NCBI GenBank assembly: GCA_947632045.1
Contig: CANRNQ010000012.1
Location: 1 to 60,537, forward strand
Origin: an uncultured Clostridia bacterium
Lineage (GTDB): Bacteria > Bacillota > Clostridia > Oscillospirales > Acutalibacteraceae
Length of the DNA: 60,537 nucleotides
Direction: 5' to 3'
Positions 32,585-41,688 of this stretch are shown here, piece by piece. Every line of letters begins with the position of its first letter. Position 1 is the stretch's first letter. Below the pieces are notes generated by a model. That model was not told the DNA's origin. It ran no database searches and saw nothing but the letters and a program-made list of their open reading frames with translations. Both the position numbers and the translations under genes were made by a program.

Positions 32585-33955
32585 TCAGCTTATAGCCTTT
32601 CTTACGTTTTCAACTGCGGCAAGCACGTTCTCCTTTGCCGGTCCGCCGAACGCCCTTCTGTCGTTTACGCATTTTTCAAGAGATATCGCCTCGTACACTC
32701 CCTCGTCAAACGCGTCGCAAACGGCTCTGTACTCGCTGAGCGGAAGCTGTTCAAGGTCTGTTTTCAGCTCGATGCACCTCGCGACGAGCGTTCCGGTCGC
32801 CTTGTATGCGTCGCGGAAGGGAAGCCCCTTTTTAACGAGATAGTCGGCGCAGTCGGTCGCGTTGATAAAGCCTCCGGCAGCCGCCCTGCGCATATTCTCC
32901 GTCAGCACGGTCATTGTATCTATCATCGGAGTAAAGGCTGTAAGGCACATTTTCACGGTGTCGAACGCGTCAAAAATCGCCTCCTTGTCCTCCTGCATAT
33001 CCTTGTTATAGGCGAGCGCTATGCCCTTCATTATCGTGAGCAGGGTCGTCAAATCTCCGAACACCCTGCCTGATTTTCCCCTTACAAGCTCGGCTATGTC
33101 GGGGTTTTTCTTCTGCGGCATTATGCTTGAGCCGGTCGAGAACGCGTCGTCAAGCTCCACGAACTTGAACTCCCACGAGCACCACGCGATTATCTCCTCG
33201 CTAAAGCGCGAGAGATGTACCATTATTATCGAGAGCGCGCCCGCAAGCTCTATGCAGAAATCCCTGTCGGAAACTCCGTCAAGGCTGTTTTCGCTCGCCC
33301 CGTCAAAGCCGAGAAGCTCCGCCGTTATGCTGCGGTCTATCGGGTATGTGGTACCGGCGAGGGCGCAGCTTCCGAGGGGAAGTATATTCATTCTCTTTTT
33401 TGCGTCCGCAAGCCTTGACAGGTCGCGCAGGAACATCTGCGCGTATGCCATCAGATGATGGCCGAAGGTTATCGGCTGAGCCCTCTGGAGGTGGGTATAT
33501 CCCGGCATTACCGCGTCGGCGTATTGCTCCGCCTTATCGCAAAGCACCTGCAAAAGCTCCCTGAGCAATTTTTCAACCTCGGCGCACTCGTCCCTCAAAT
33601 AAAGCTTTATATCGAGCGCGACCTGGTCGTTTCTGCTCCTTGCGGTGTGCAGTCTTTTGCCCGTATCTCCGAGACGGTGCGTAAGCTCTCCCTCGATGAA
33701 GGTGTGAATATCCTCCGCCTCCGGATCGATTTTAAGCTCTCCGCTTTCTATATCGTTTAGAATGGCTTCGAGTCCGTCGCAGATTTTTTCCGCCTCGCCC
33801 TCGTCTATTATTCCGCATTTGCCGAGCATAGTCGCGTGCGCGATACTGCCCTGTATATCCTGCTTATACATTTTGCTGTCAAAGGAAATCGAGGAGTTGA
33901 AGTCGTTTGTGGTTTTGCTGATCTCCTTTTGAAATCGCCCTGCCCAGAGCTTCAT
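32585..33955 (-). CDS. argH: Argininosuccinate lyase (456 aa)
   Basis: Splits argininosuccinate into arginine and fumarate. The fumarase-superfamily signature GSSIMPQKKNPD (with flexible catalytic Ser, near residue 279) is intact, with LWAGRFQKE at the start, HTARSRNDQVALD near 107 and GYTHLQRAQPITFGHH near 155. GAGGTG precedes the ATG. Second gene of the cluster after argG, 165 bp apart. Confidence 0.97.
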   Translation of the reverse strand: MKLWAGRFQKEISKTTNDFNSSISFDSKMYKQDIQGSIAHATMLGKCGIIDEGEAEKICDGLEAILNDIESGELKIDPEAEDIHTFIEGELTHRLGDTGKRLHTARSRNDQVALDIKLYLRDECAEVEKLLRELLQVLCDKAEQYADAVMPGYTHLQRAQPITFGHHLMAYAQMFLRDLSRLADAKKRMNILPLGSCALAGTTYPIDRSITAELLGFDGASENSLDGVSDRDFCIELAGALSIIMVHLSRFSEEIIAWCSWEFKFVELDDAFSTGSSIMPQKKNPDIAELVRGKSGRVFGDLTTLLTIMKGIALAYNKDMQEDKEAIFDAFDTVKMCLTAFTPMIDTMTVLTENMRRAAAGGFINATDCADYLVKKGLPFRDAYKATGTLVARCIELKTDLEQLPLSEYRAVCDAFDEGVYEAISLEKCVNDRRAFGGPAKENVLAAVENVRKAIS

Positions 33956-34120
33956 TTAATTCACCTCATAAAATCAGTTTATGGGACGGGCGATAACACG
34001 CCCGTCCCCGTCGCGGTAAATATATCAAATTTTACTGTTTTTTACCCTTATACAGTCGCCCTAAATTTATCGCGGTCAAAAGCCGTATATCAAAAAATCA
34101 AAAACGGTTTTAACGAATTT

Positions 34121-35347
34121 TCACTTTATAAGTCCCTTCTTTGCGCGAACCTTTATCGGAAGTCCAAAGAGGTTTATGAAGCCCGCCGAATCGTTCTGGT
34201 CGTACACCTCGTCCTCGTCAAAGGTCGCTATCTCCTCGTCATAGAGCGAATACGGAGATTTAACTCCCGCGTCGATCATATTGCCCTTGTAGAGCTTTAA
34301 TTTAACGTCGCCCGTTACGGTTTCCTGAGTGCTGTCGACAAAGGCCGAGAGAGCCTCTCTGAGCGGGGTGTACCACTGTCCGTAATATACAAGCTCCGCA
34401 AAGCGGTTCGCTACGTTCTCCTTATAGTGGAAGGTGTCGCGGTCAAGGCATATCTCCTCGAGCTTCTTGTGCGCCGCATAAAGAATAGTGCCGCCCGGGG
34501 TTTCATATACGCCCCTCGCCTTCATTCCTACAAGACGGTTCTCAACTATATCCGTGATGCCTATTCCGTTTCTGCCGCCCATTTCGTTGAGCGTCTTAAC
34601 TATCGAAACAGCGTCCATCTCCTGTCCGTTTACAGCCGTGGGTATGCCCTTTTCAAAGTGGATAGTCACATACTCCGGCTTATCGGGAGCCTGCTCCGGC
34701 GATACGCCAAGCTCAAGGAAGCCCGGCTCGTTGTATTTCGGCTCGTTCGCCGGGTCCTCAAGGTCGAGTCCCTCGTGCGAAAGGTGCCATATATTCTTGT
34801 CCTTTGAATAGTTTGTCTCTCTGTTTATCTTGAGTGGTATACCCTTTTTCTCGGCGTACTCTATTTCCTCTTCCCTCGATTTGAACTCCCAGGTCCTCCA
34901 CGGAGCTATTATCTTCATGTCGGGAGCATACGCCTTTATTGCAAGCTCAAAACGAACCTGGTCGTTGCCCTTGCCCGTGCAGCCGTGGCAGATAGCGTCC
35001 GCGCCCTCGGCAAGAGCTATCTCAACTATCCTTTTTGCGATTATCGGTCTTGCGAAGGATGTGCCAAGGAGATACTTGCCCTCGTAAACAGCGTCGGCTT
35101 TAAGCGTCGGCCACACATAATCCTCAATAAATTCCTTGTTTAGGTCCTCAATATAGAGCTTTGACGCGCCCGTCTTTATAGCCTTTTCCTCAAGGCCCTC
35201 AAGCTCTGTGCCCTGACCTACGTCGCCCGAAACGGCGATAACCTCGCAGTTGTCATAGTTTTCCTTGAGCCACGGAATGATAATTGACGTGTCGAGTCCG
35301 CCCGAATATGCGAGAACTACCTTTTTGATTTTCTTGTCGTTTGCCAT
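34121..35347 (-). CDS. argG: Argininosuccinate synthase (408 aa)
   Basis: Condenses citrulline and aspartate using ATP. PP-loop [18 protein letters not shown] near residue 10, then [16 protein letters not shown] near 113 and the citrulline-binding [21 protein letters not shown]-like stretch near 260 (here [11 protein letters not shown]-type). CGGAGGC precedes the ATG. First gene of the arginine cluster; the promoter region carries a perfect 11-bp-arm palindrome (35412-35440) and a TTGATT/TATAAT promoter, consistent with arginine control. Confidence 0.97.
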   Translation of the reverse strand: MANDKKIKKVVLAYSGGLDTSIIIPWLKENYDNCEVIAVSGDVGQGTELEGLEEKAIKTGASKLYIEDLNKEFIEDYVWPTLKADAVYEGKYLLGTSFARPIIAKRIVEIALAEGADAICHGCTGKGNDQVRFELAIKAYAPDMKIIAPWRTWEFKSREEEIEYAEKKGIPLKINRETNYSKDKNIWHLSHEGLDLEDPANEPKYNEPGFLELGVSPEQAPDKPEYVTIHFEKGIPTAVNGQEMDAVSIVKTLNEMGGRNGIGITDIVENRLVGMKARGVYETPGGTILYAAHKKLEEICLDRDTFHYKENVANRFAELVYYGQWYTPLREALSAFVDSTQETVTGDVKLKLYKGNMIDAGVKSPYSLYDEEIATFDEDEVYDQNDSAGFINLFGLPIKVRAKKGLIK

Positions 35348-35397
35348 TTTAACTGCCTCCGTTTATATGTAAAATTCAAATTTTCTTCGGTGATTAT

Positions 35398-35427
35398 AAT
35401 TATACGCCGCTTATGCAAAAAATCAAG
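35398..35427 (-). promoter_or_regulatory. Promoter of the arginine cluster
   Basis: On the minus strand TTGATT, 16-bp spacer, TATAAT ahead of argG. The -35 and spacer lie within the palindrome at 35412-35440. Confidence 0.55.
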
Positions 35428-35440
35428 CCTTTTTTGCATA
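35412..35440. promoter_or_regulatory. Perfect palindrome over the argG promoter
   Basis: TATGCAAAAAA (35412-35422), 7-nt spacer, TTTTTTGCATA (35430-35440). It overlaps the -35 region, as an operator would. A TGCATATTTATTCA stretch at its right edge recalls ARG-box half-sites, so an ArgR site is possible. Confidence 0.55.
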
Positions 35441-35606
35441 TTTATTCACAAGCGCCCATTTTTGTACGCACTCACATATTTTTCCTTTTTGCCTTTGTTT
35501 TTTTAGATGTTACAACGAATTATCGTCATATATTCTCTCCTTTATCGGCGCTTTTTCGCAGAGCTCCCGCTTTAAGCCCCCGGCTCGGGAAAAATAAATA
35601 TACATA

Positions 35607-35649
35607 ATATACAACGTATATTGTATATTATTCACCTGAGTGGTATAAT
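35607..35649 (+). promoter_or_regulatory. Promoter with overlapping palindrome (flavoredoxin gene)
   Basis: TTGTAT (35621-35626), 17-bp spacer, TATAAT (35644-35649). A perfect inverted repeat ATATACAA, CGTATA, TTGTATAT (35607-35628) covers the -35. This 35348-35703 gap thus holds two divergent promoters, each with its own palindrome, and otherwise AT-rich sequence. Confidence 0.65.
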
Positions 35650-35703
35650 TTTTTCATGCTTTGGCATACTCATTAATTCATCAAAGAAACGGAGGATATT
35701 ACA

Positions 35704-36210
35704 ATGAGCAGCTTTAAAGAGATAAAGCCCGAAGAATTAGACAAAAATCCCTTCAAGACGATAGGACGCGACTGGCTTTTGCTGTCCGCCGGCGATGAGG
35801 CAAAATTCAACACCATGACCGTTAGCTGGGGCGGGGTGGGCGTTTTGTGGAACAAGAACGTTGTTTTCACGTTTATAAGGCCGCAGAGATACACTCTCGG
35901 CTTCGTCGAGGAGGAGGAGTACTTCACCTTGAGCGGGTTTGGAAGTGATTTTCGCCGCGAGCTCACCCTCTGCGGGACGAAGTCCGGCAGGGATATTGAC
36001 AAGGTTAAGGAAAGCGGTCTTACTCCCGCTTTTGACAAGGAGGCTCCCTACTTTGAGGAAGCGAGCCTTGTTCTTGTCTGCAAAAAGCTCTACAAGCAGG
36101 ATTTTTCACCCGAGTGCTTTATCGACCCCTCTCTCGACGCTTCAAATTACGCCGCCAAGGACTACCACAAAATGTTTATCGGGGAGATAGTGCGAGTGCT
36201 TGTAAAGTGA
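35704..36210 (+). CDS. Flavin reductase-like (flavoredoxin-type) FMN-binding protein (168 aa)
   Basis: A small split-barrel flavoprotein. NTMTVSWGGVGVLWNKNVVFTFIRPQRYT (residues ~38-66) fits the flavin-reductase-like FMN-binding domain, including the N-T-M-T-(V/A)-S-W pattern and the xRPxRYT stretch that contacts FMN; LSGFGSDFRRELTLCGTKSGRD follows. Such proteins in anaerobes transfer electrons or reduce flavins; the partner is not evident. It is monocistronic, with its own promoter and palindrome, divergent from argG, and ends before a terminator (36237-36270). Confidence 0.88.
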   Translation: MSSFKEIKPEELDKNPFKTIGRDWLLLSAGDEAKFNTMTVSWGGVGVLWNKNVVFTFIRPQRYTLGFVEEEEYFTLSGFGSDFRRELTLCGTKSGRDIDKVKESGLTPAFDKEAPYFEEASLVLVCKKLYKQDFSPECFIDPSLDASNYAAKDYHKMFIGEIVRVLVK

Positions 36211-36236
36211 TTTTTGACCCTTGTGCTTCTCGAGAT

Positions 36237-36270
36237 AGCAGGCACGCTGCGCGGCGCGCCTGCTTTTTTA
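36237..36270 (+). terminator. Terminator after the flavoredoxin gene
   Basis: AGCAGGC and GCCTGCT form a 7-bp stem around a GC-rich loop, followed by TTTTTTAC on the plus strand, 27 bp after the stop codon. Confidence 0.75.
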
Positions 36271-36406
36271 CTGGGCTTTATGCCCGTTAAAATAATTTTG
36301 AAACAAGCTAATATTAAAGCGGCAGCTTTACCGAACCGCTCCGATAAAGCTGCTGTAAACAAGAGAATTTTTGCAAAATCAAAAGGGGCTTTCGAGCCCC
36401 TTTTGA

Positions 36407-38035
36407 TTATATGGCGGTCACCGTGCCGCCGGAGGCGGCCTTCGGAGCGTCCTCGATGATTTTGCTTGTATAGCTTTCAAAAACGTGGCTGTCGGCGGAG
36501 CCGTTGATAACGGCGAGCATGGTTCTGTTTCCCGCGTCGTAATACTCCACTGTGTCGGAGCTCTTGTCGCCGCTGTAATTATACTTTACAGTCAGAACAG
36601 CCGAGCCGGAGGGCCTTTCGCTCTCGGCGTTGTCGTTTCTCTGCACGTTTGTAAGATTGTCGAAGAAGGTCGAGAAGCGGCTCTCCTGAAGCTCCTTGTC
36701 GCCGCATTTTATCTTCATGCTCGAAATCTCGTTGCCCTCGTCGTCGGTCGATTTTACCTGCTCCAAATCAAATTTATAGCTCTCTTCGCCAACGCTTATC
36801 TCGATAGACGAGAGCTTTTCCTCGACCGGCTTTAATACATATTCATACTTCAGGTCCGAATAGCTTGAGCTCGCCCAGGCAACGCTTGTGGCGGCAAGCT
36901 GATATGCTATGCCGGTATCCTGATTATAAAGATATACGTTGCCGCTGTCGTCAACGTCCGAAGCGAGAAGAGTGTACTCCTTGTCAGGGTACTTCGCCTC
37001 AAGCTTTGCCGCGGGTGAGTCAAGCCCAAGCTCCTTGAGCCTGTCGGCGCTCGGGTTGTAAGCGGTCACGCTCGTAGCGTACAGCCCTCTTATGCCGCTG
37101 AGAACCTCCTGCCCGTTCGTGACGTTTACAAACTGCTCGGACGGAGCGGTCATCTTGTAAAAAGCGGCTGAGGTTTCGTCGTCGTTCGGAACGATTGTCA
37201 CGGCTTGAGGATAATTTTTTCCGCTGAGCGTTACGCTCTCGATCTCGGCGTTGTCCTCGTTTTCGGCGGAGTCGGTTATATCCTTGCTGAGAAAATCGAG
37301 AACGCTGAACAAAAACTTGTCTACCAAGTCGGAATCGGTGAGGTAAACCTCGTTTTTGTCCTCGTATTTAATATACGTTCCTATGCTGTCCGGAGCTTCG
37401 TTTCCTATCAGTATTTTTACCACGGTTCCGTCCTCGAAGGTAGTGTGTACCTTTGCCCTCGGCTTGTCAAGACCGTAATCCTTAAGATTGCCGCCGGTAA
37501 CGTCGATTATTTTTGTCGTAGCCATATTTGACGCTTGATTTGCAATCGAGGACACCATGTCGCTCTGGGGAGCCGCGTCCTCAAAGCCCACGAGAGTATA
37601 TACCGTGTCGCTCGTCTGAGTGGTTTCGTTGCCGTCGGAGTCCGTCGTCTTTTCCTTTGGCGTGTCGCTGAGTATCGTATATGAGCCGGACTCGTTCTCT
37701 ATCTCTATCTTAGTGACGAGGAGCGGCCCCTGCGTTGTGATGTCTACAACTCCGTCGGATATTATATTTCCGTTGCCGTCGCGCAGAACGCCCTCGTCGT
37801 TTTCTATTTTGTTGCCCTTTGCGTCAAGAGCGTACTGCCTGCCGTTTGCGTCCGTGGGATATACCTTTTCGGAAACCGAGCTGCCGTCGCCGGACTCGCC
37901 GCAATTCGGTACAAGGAAGAGAACCGCGAGCAGCGCGCCGACGAGCACGACTGCGGCGGCCGCAACCGCTATGAGCATTTTCGTGTTCTTTTTAAGACCT
38001 TTTTTGCCGCCCTGCTTTTTGTCGCTGTTAGCCAT
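36407..38035 (-). CDS. DUF4340 domain-containing protein (542 aa)
   Basis: A membrane-anchored extracytoplasmic protein: a lysine-rich N-terminus, one transmembrane helix (residues ~16-38), then a long soluble region with repeats of the KDYGLDKPRAKVHTTFEDG type (residues ~165-190 and again near 340, LKELGLDSPAAKLEAKYPDKEY), the pattern of DUF4340 modules. It is the last gene of an operon with an ABC ATPase, an ABC-2 permease and a GldG-like protein, where DUF4340 proteins commonly occur. Function is unknown; it may bind the transported substrate or link the transporter to the wall. A gap of only 2 bp separates it from the GldG-like gene. Confidence 0.88.
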   Translation of the reverse strand: MANSDKKQGGKKGLKKNTKMLIAVAAAAVVLVGALLAVLFLVPNCGESGDGSSVSEKVYPTDANGRQYALDAKGNKIENDEGVLRDGNGNIISDGVVDITTQGPLLVTKIEIENESGSYTILSDTPKEKTTDSDGNETTQTSDTVYTLVGFEDAAPQSDMVSSIANQASNMATTKIIDVTGGNLKDYGLDKPRAKVHTTFEDGTVVKILIGNEAPDSIGTYIKYEDKNEVYLTDSDLVDKFLFSVLDFLSKDITDSAENEDNAEIESVTLSGKNYPQAVTIVPNDDETSAAFYKMTAPSEQFVNVTNGQEVLSGIRGLYATSVTAYNPSADRLKELGLDSPAAKLEAKYPDKEYTLLASDVDDSGNVYLYNQDTGIAYQLAATSVAWASSSYSDLKYEYVLKPVEEKLSSIEISVGEESYKFDLEQVKSTDDEGNEISSMKIKCGDKELQESRFSTFFDNLTNVQRNDNAESERPSGSAVLTVKYNYSGDKSSDTVEYYDAGNRTMLAVINGSADSHVFESYTSKIIEDAPKAASGGTVTAI

Positions 38036-38037
38036 CT

Positions 38038-39735
38038 TTATCTATGCCTCCTGCGGATAAATACTATAATGCCTATGGCGGCAACGATTATCGGGATAAC
38101 CCACATAAATATGGGGCCGATGACGTTTATCTGGTCCGACATTATCCCGAGCTGTTCCGCCTGAACAGATTTGCTGTCTATGACAACGCCGGTATCCTCT
38201 CTGTTTGTGAGTATGTTAAAGAGATTTACAAAATACTCGCCGTTTATGAAGATGTTGGAGTTCAGCCACTGCCCGTAGAACGACATCGCGCTGCCCCAGG
38301 CGGTCACGGTCGATTTGCTGTCGCCCGACGTTTTTGTGCTGATCGCTCCGGCGTTGAAGCTGCCCTCTATATGATCAAGGGGATTCCAGTTTTCGTCGGC
38401 ATCCATCGGACTCATCGCGCTGCTCTCCGACGTTGTGGCGAGGGATTTCACCATTGTGTCGTCGTCTATCATGATCGGCCTTGTGTACACGCCGATAAAA
38501 TACTTTGTCGTATCCTTCAGTCCCTCAAGGTATTCGCTGCCGTTCTCGTAATCGTATATCGAGCAGTAGTAGTCGCCGTTGTACGGCATATGAGCCGAGT
38601 CGGTTTCCGCGACTATGCCCTGTCCGACGCTCATTCCCCATTCGGCGAGAAATGCGTCCGTGTTGGGAGAGTCCACCTTTGCGGTCGGCGGGACATAAAA
38701 GAGGTTTTTGCCGTACTTGCCGCCGTTGTTCAGGTAATCGCTTATCTTATCCACAGCCTCGTCCGTGAGGTCGGAGGTCGGCTGAAAGAGAACAGCCATA
38801 TCGCAATCGGAGCTTATCTCGCCCGTCAGGAGGTTGACCTCGACTGTTTCGTAGTTGTTGCTCTTGAGAAGCGAGGTGAAGGAATCGAATATTCCGGAGC
38901 TGTCGTCGCCGAAGCCCTCCAAAAGAGCCACCTTTGTGGTCTTTTCCGAGGTAACATAGCTTATCGCGGAGGTGACCGCGCTCTCCACGTTTGACGATTC
39001 AACATAGGTCTCGCCCGACGTGTAATCGGTGCCGAGCATGAACAGCTCGGTCGACTTGTCGAGGTACTTGTACCTGTAATCCTTGTCGTCCTTGTTTCCG
39101 CAGCCTACGATGTAGCTGTATATAGAAAGATTTTCGTTCGGGTAGTTGTTTATGTAGTTGGGGTTGGCGGCAAGATCGACATACTCTATCTTTATCCTGC
39201 TGTTCTCCATTGCGTATTTTTTAAGCAGGTTATTCGCCTGGAGGAAGTTTTGATCCGCCATTGTGTACGCGTCCTCCGCGCCGAGAACCGTTATGGTTAT
39301 GTCCTTGTCGACCTTATCGACTATCTCCTTTGAGCTGTCAGATAGCTCATAGAGGTTCTGGCCGGTCATATCTATTGAGAAAACGGGTATCTTAGATTGA
39401 AGAACATTAACTATTATGTTTATAACTATAACGCAGGCGACGACAAGGCAGGTGAGTATAACGGCAAAGCTGCCCTTTTTGAATTTGCGCGAAGCAAAGG
39501 GGTTTTTCCTGCTCTTTTTTTGGGGCTTCTGCTTTTTGCCGTCGTCCGCCGTTTCCGCCGCTTCCGCCGTTTCAATTGTCGCCTCCGCCGCTTCCGGCTG
39601 AGCGCTTTCCCCGCCGAGCGAGCCGTCTTTTTCCTCAAACAGCCCGCTTTCGAGGGCGCTTGCCGCCTCGTCGGAGATTTTGCTCTCCTGCTCGGCTGCG
39701 TTGTTGTTCATATTTTTCTCGTCCTTAAAATCCAT
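38038..39735 (-). CDS. GldG-like ABC transporter auxiliary protein (565 aa)
   Basis: The N-terminus (residues 1-75) is acidic and Ala/Glu-rich; a transmembrane helix follows (near 92-115), then a large extracytoplasmic domain with MTGQNLYELSDSSKEIVDKVDKDITI and ALLEGFGDDSS, typical of Gld-G/'ABC-type uncharacterized' (DUF4350-like) proteins, and a C-terminal helix ending IIVFIRRRHR. Gld proteins support gliding in Bacteroidetes, but in Clostridia the same set is a transporter of unknown substrate. The start at 39735 has GAGGAGGG. Located between the permease and DUF4340 genes. Confidence 0.88.
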   Translation of the reverse strand: MDFKDEKNMNNNAAEQESKISDEAASALESGLFEEKDGSLGGESAQPEAAEATIETAEAAETADDGKKQKPQKKSRKNPFASRKFKKGSFAVILTCLVVACVIVINIIVNVLQSKIPVFSIDMTGQNLYELSDSSKEIVDKVDKDITITVLGAEDAYTMADQNFLQANNLLKKYAMENSRIKIEYVDLAANPNYINNYPNENLSIYSYIVGCGNKDDKDYRYKYLDKSTELFMLGTDYTSGETYVESSNVESAVTSAISYVTSEKTTKVALLEGFGDDSSGIFDSFTSLLKSNNYETVEVNLLTGEISSDCDMAVLFQPTSDLTDEAVDKISDYLNNGGKYGKNLFYVPPTAKVDSPNTDAFLAEWGMSVGQGIVAETDSAHMPYNGDYYCSIYDYENGSEYLEGLKDTTKYFIGVYTRPIMIDDDTMVKSLATTSESSAMSPMDADENWNPLDHIEGSFNAGAISTKTSGDSKSTVTAWGSAMSFYGQWLNSNIFINGEYFVNLFNILTNREDTGVVIDSKSVQAEQLGIMSDQINVIGPIFMWVIPIIVAAIGIIVFIRRRHR

Positions 39736-39748
39736 TCCTTATCCCTCC

Positions 39749-40453
39749 TCAGCTCCAGCGTTTTCTGTCTATTACCCTCGTTGTGAAGAACAGGAAAAGT
39801 CCGGTCACACTGAGGTAAAATACTATGTCCGCCAAATTCATCATGCCCGACGTAAAGTTGGTGTAGCGGGTCATAAATGAAACGGAGGATATTATAGATT
39901 TTAGAAAATCTATCTGTATTCCGGAGTTGATGGTGTCGAGCATATATATCAACATTCCCACGGCTATGCCGACCACCGCCGCGACCACCTGACTCTCGGT
40001 GAGAGATGAAATGAACACGCCTATTGCGATAAGCGAGCTGCCGAGGAGTATCATTCCGACGATGTTACAGAATATTATTCCCCATGTCGGCGCGGTAAAG
40101 AAGGCTATGACTATCGTCATAGGAACGAATATCGCCATGCAGCACAGGAAGATTATCTCGGCCGCGATGAACTTGCCTAAAACTATCCGCCATATGCCGA
40201 CCGGCGCGGTGAGTAGGGCTTGGTCGGTTTTTTGGCGCTTTTCCTCGCTTAAAAGCCTCATTGTCAGTATTGGTAGGACAAACAGCACTATAACGAACAT
40301 TGGGCCTATGACCAGATATGTAAGACTCGAGCTGTCGTTTTCGAGCATCACCCGAAAGTACCACCCCGAGAAGAAGAAAAATACGGCGATTACAACATAT
40401 GCGATAGGCGACGAAAAGTACGCGCCTATTTCTCTTTTAATTATAGCTCCCAT
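39749..40453 (-). CDS. ABC-2 type permease, GldF-like (234 aa)
   Basis: A six-helix ABC-2 permease: IIKREIGAYFSSPIAYVVIAVFFFFSGWYF at the N-terminus, IVLFVLPILTMRLLSEEKRQKTDQALLTAPVG (the conserved cytoplasmic loop, residues ~55-85), and further helices to the C-terminus. The SSPIAYVV and LLSEEKRQKTDQLLLTAP patterns are those of the GldF-type family. It pairs with the ATPase upstream, overlapping it by one base (TGATG). Confidence 0.92.
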   Translation of the reverse strand: MGAIIKREIGAYFSSPIAYVVIAVFFFFSGWYFRVMLENDSSSLTYLVIGPMFVIVLFVLPILTMRLLSEEKRQKTDQALLTAPVGIWRIVLGKFIAAEIIFLCCMAIFVPMTIVIAFFTAPTWGIIFCNIVGMILLGSSLIAIGVFISSLTESQVVAAVVGIAVGMLIYMLDTINSGIQIDFLKSIISSVSFMTRYTNFTSGMMNLADIVFYLSVTGLFLFFTTRVIDRKRWS

Positions 40454-41424
40454 CAGCCTTTGCCTCCTCTTTCGGTCTTGTCAGCTATGTGCGGCTCGGA
40501 TTTTGTAACTCTGAGGAACGCCTCCTCGAGCGAAAGCTCGTTGCCCCTCATCATAACGATAGGCGTGTTGTTTTTCGCCATTGCGTAAAATATCGCCTTG
40601 CTCGTGTCCTTGTCCTTTTCCGAGTACACATGATATTCACAGCAGTTGTCGCCGGTTTTTTGACCCTTGTCCACCTTATATACGCCCTCTACCGCGCGCA
40701 GCGCGCTCAGCACGGACGTCGGCGCGCCGACTACGCGCAGCGTCATATCGTTGGACCTTGACAGGTTTTGCGAGAGCGAGCTTGTGCTGCTGTCCGCAAC
40801 GAGCTTGCCTCGGTTTATGATTATCACTCGGTCGCATATCGCCTGAACCTCGGACAGGACGTGCGACGAGAGTATTACCGTGTGCTTTTTGCCAAGCCCC
40901 TTTATCAGGTTTCTCATTTCGATTATCTGCTTCGGGTCAAGTCCGACGGTCGGCTCGTCCAGAATTATGACCGGCGGGTTGCCGAGAAGCGCCTGAGCCA
41001 GTCCTACGCGCTGGCGGTAGCCCTTTGACAGGTGCTTTATGATCCTGTTTTGAACGTCCTTTATCTTTGTGACCGCGCACACCTCGTCGATGTGCTCCCT
41101 TTTGGGCAGCGTCACCCTCTTGAGGCTGAACATAAATTCAAGGTATTTCCTCACGGTCATATCAATATAAAGGGGCGGTATCTCGGGGAGATAGCCTATT
41201 TTCGATTTTGCCCCCTCCGGATCGTCGAGTATCTCGCAGCCGTCTATCGTGACTGTTCCGGAGCTTGACGAGATGTATCCCGTGATGATATTCATTGTAG
41301 TGGATTTTCCGGCTCCGTTCGGCCCGAGAAAGCCGAGTATCTCGCCGGTTTCGGCTGTGAAGCTCACGTCGTCTACCGCAAGCGTATCGCCGTATCTTTT
41401 TACAAGATTTTTGACCTCAACCAT
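40453..41424 (-). CDS. ABC transporter ATP-binding protein, GldA-like (323 aa)
   Basis: Energises the neighbouring permease. Walker A GPNGAGKSTTMNIITG (residues ~34-49), signature LSKGYRQRVGLAQALLG (~134), Walker B VIILDEPTVGLDP (~157) and the H-loop SSHVLSEVQAI (~192) are all intact. The ~80-residue C-terminal extension is typical of ABC-2 exporter ATPases. First gene of a four-gene operon; a 21-bp near-palindrome overlaps its -10 element (41505-41525), so the operon is probably repressor-controlled. Confidence 0.95.
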   Translation of the reverse strand: MVEVKNLVKRYGDTLAVDDVSFTAETGEILGFLGPNGAGKSTTMNIITGYISSSSGTVTIDGCEILDDPEGAKSKIGYLPEIPPLYIDMTVRKYLEFMFSLKRVTLPKREHIDEVCAVTKIKDVQNRIIKHLSKGYRQRVGLAQALLGNPPVIILDEPTVGLDPKQIIEMRNLIKGLGKKHTVILSSHVLSEVQAICDRVIIINRGKLVADSSTSSLSQNLSRSNDMTLRVVGAPTSVLSALRAVEGVYKVDKGQKTGDNCCEYHVYSEKDKDTSKAIFYAMAKNNTPIVMMRGNELSLEEAFLRVTKSEPHIADKTERGGKG

Positions 41425-41504
41425 TGCATGGTCACTCCTTCTTTAATTTATAACTCGGTCGCGGGCTCGATAGAGCTGAATAGGCGAGCCCTCCCGATTT
41501 AACA

Positions 41505-41540
41505 AACTAACTATAATAGTAAGTTAAAACGAGGGTACAA
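41505..41540 (-). promoter_or_regulatory. Promoter of the ABC operon with palindromic operator
   Basis: Minus-strand TTGTAC (complement 41535-41540), 16-bp spacer, TATTAT (complement 41513-41518). The near-palindrome at 41505-41525 (AACT, ACTAT, ATAGT, AGTT symmetric blocks, two mismatches) covers the -10. No regulator gene lies beside it. Confidence 0.55.
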
Positions 41541-41640
41541 GTGTTAAAAATATATTAATTTTTGCCGTACTTACAGTAAACAATTTTGCCCGTATATATA
41601 TGTATAGTTGGATTTTGTGAGCAATAAACAAAATTAAAGC

Positions 41641-41680
41641 CCCTTGCGAAGGGCGGAAGCAAAGGGAGGAGGCTCGCCTC
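41641..41680 (-). terminator. Terminator region after spoVAE
   Basis: On the minus strand, a GGGAGG/CCTCC hairpin is followed by CCCTT, CGC, AAGGG and then GGCTTTAATTTTG. Together they look like a terminator for the lone spoVAE gene. Confidence 0.5.
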
Positions 41681-41688
41681 CCCCTGCT

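Noticed and set aside
38044-38994. 316-codon plus-strand frame opposite the GldG-like gene
   Set aside because: Antisense shadow; no ribosome-binding site and no recognisable domain.
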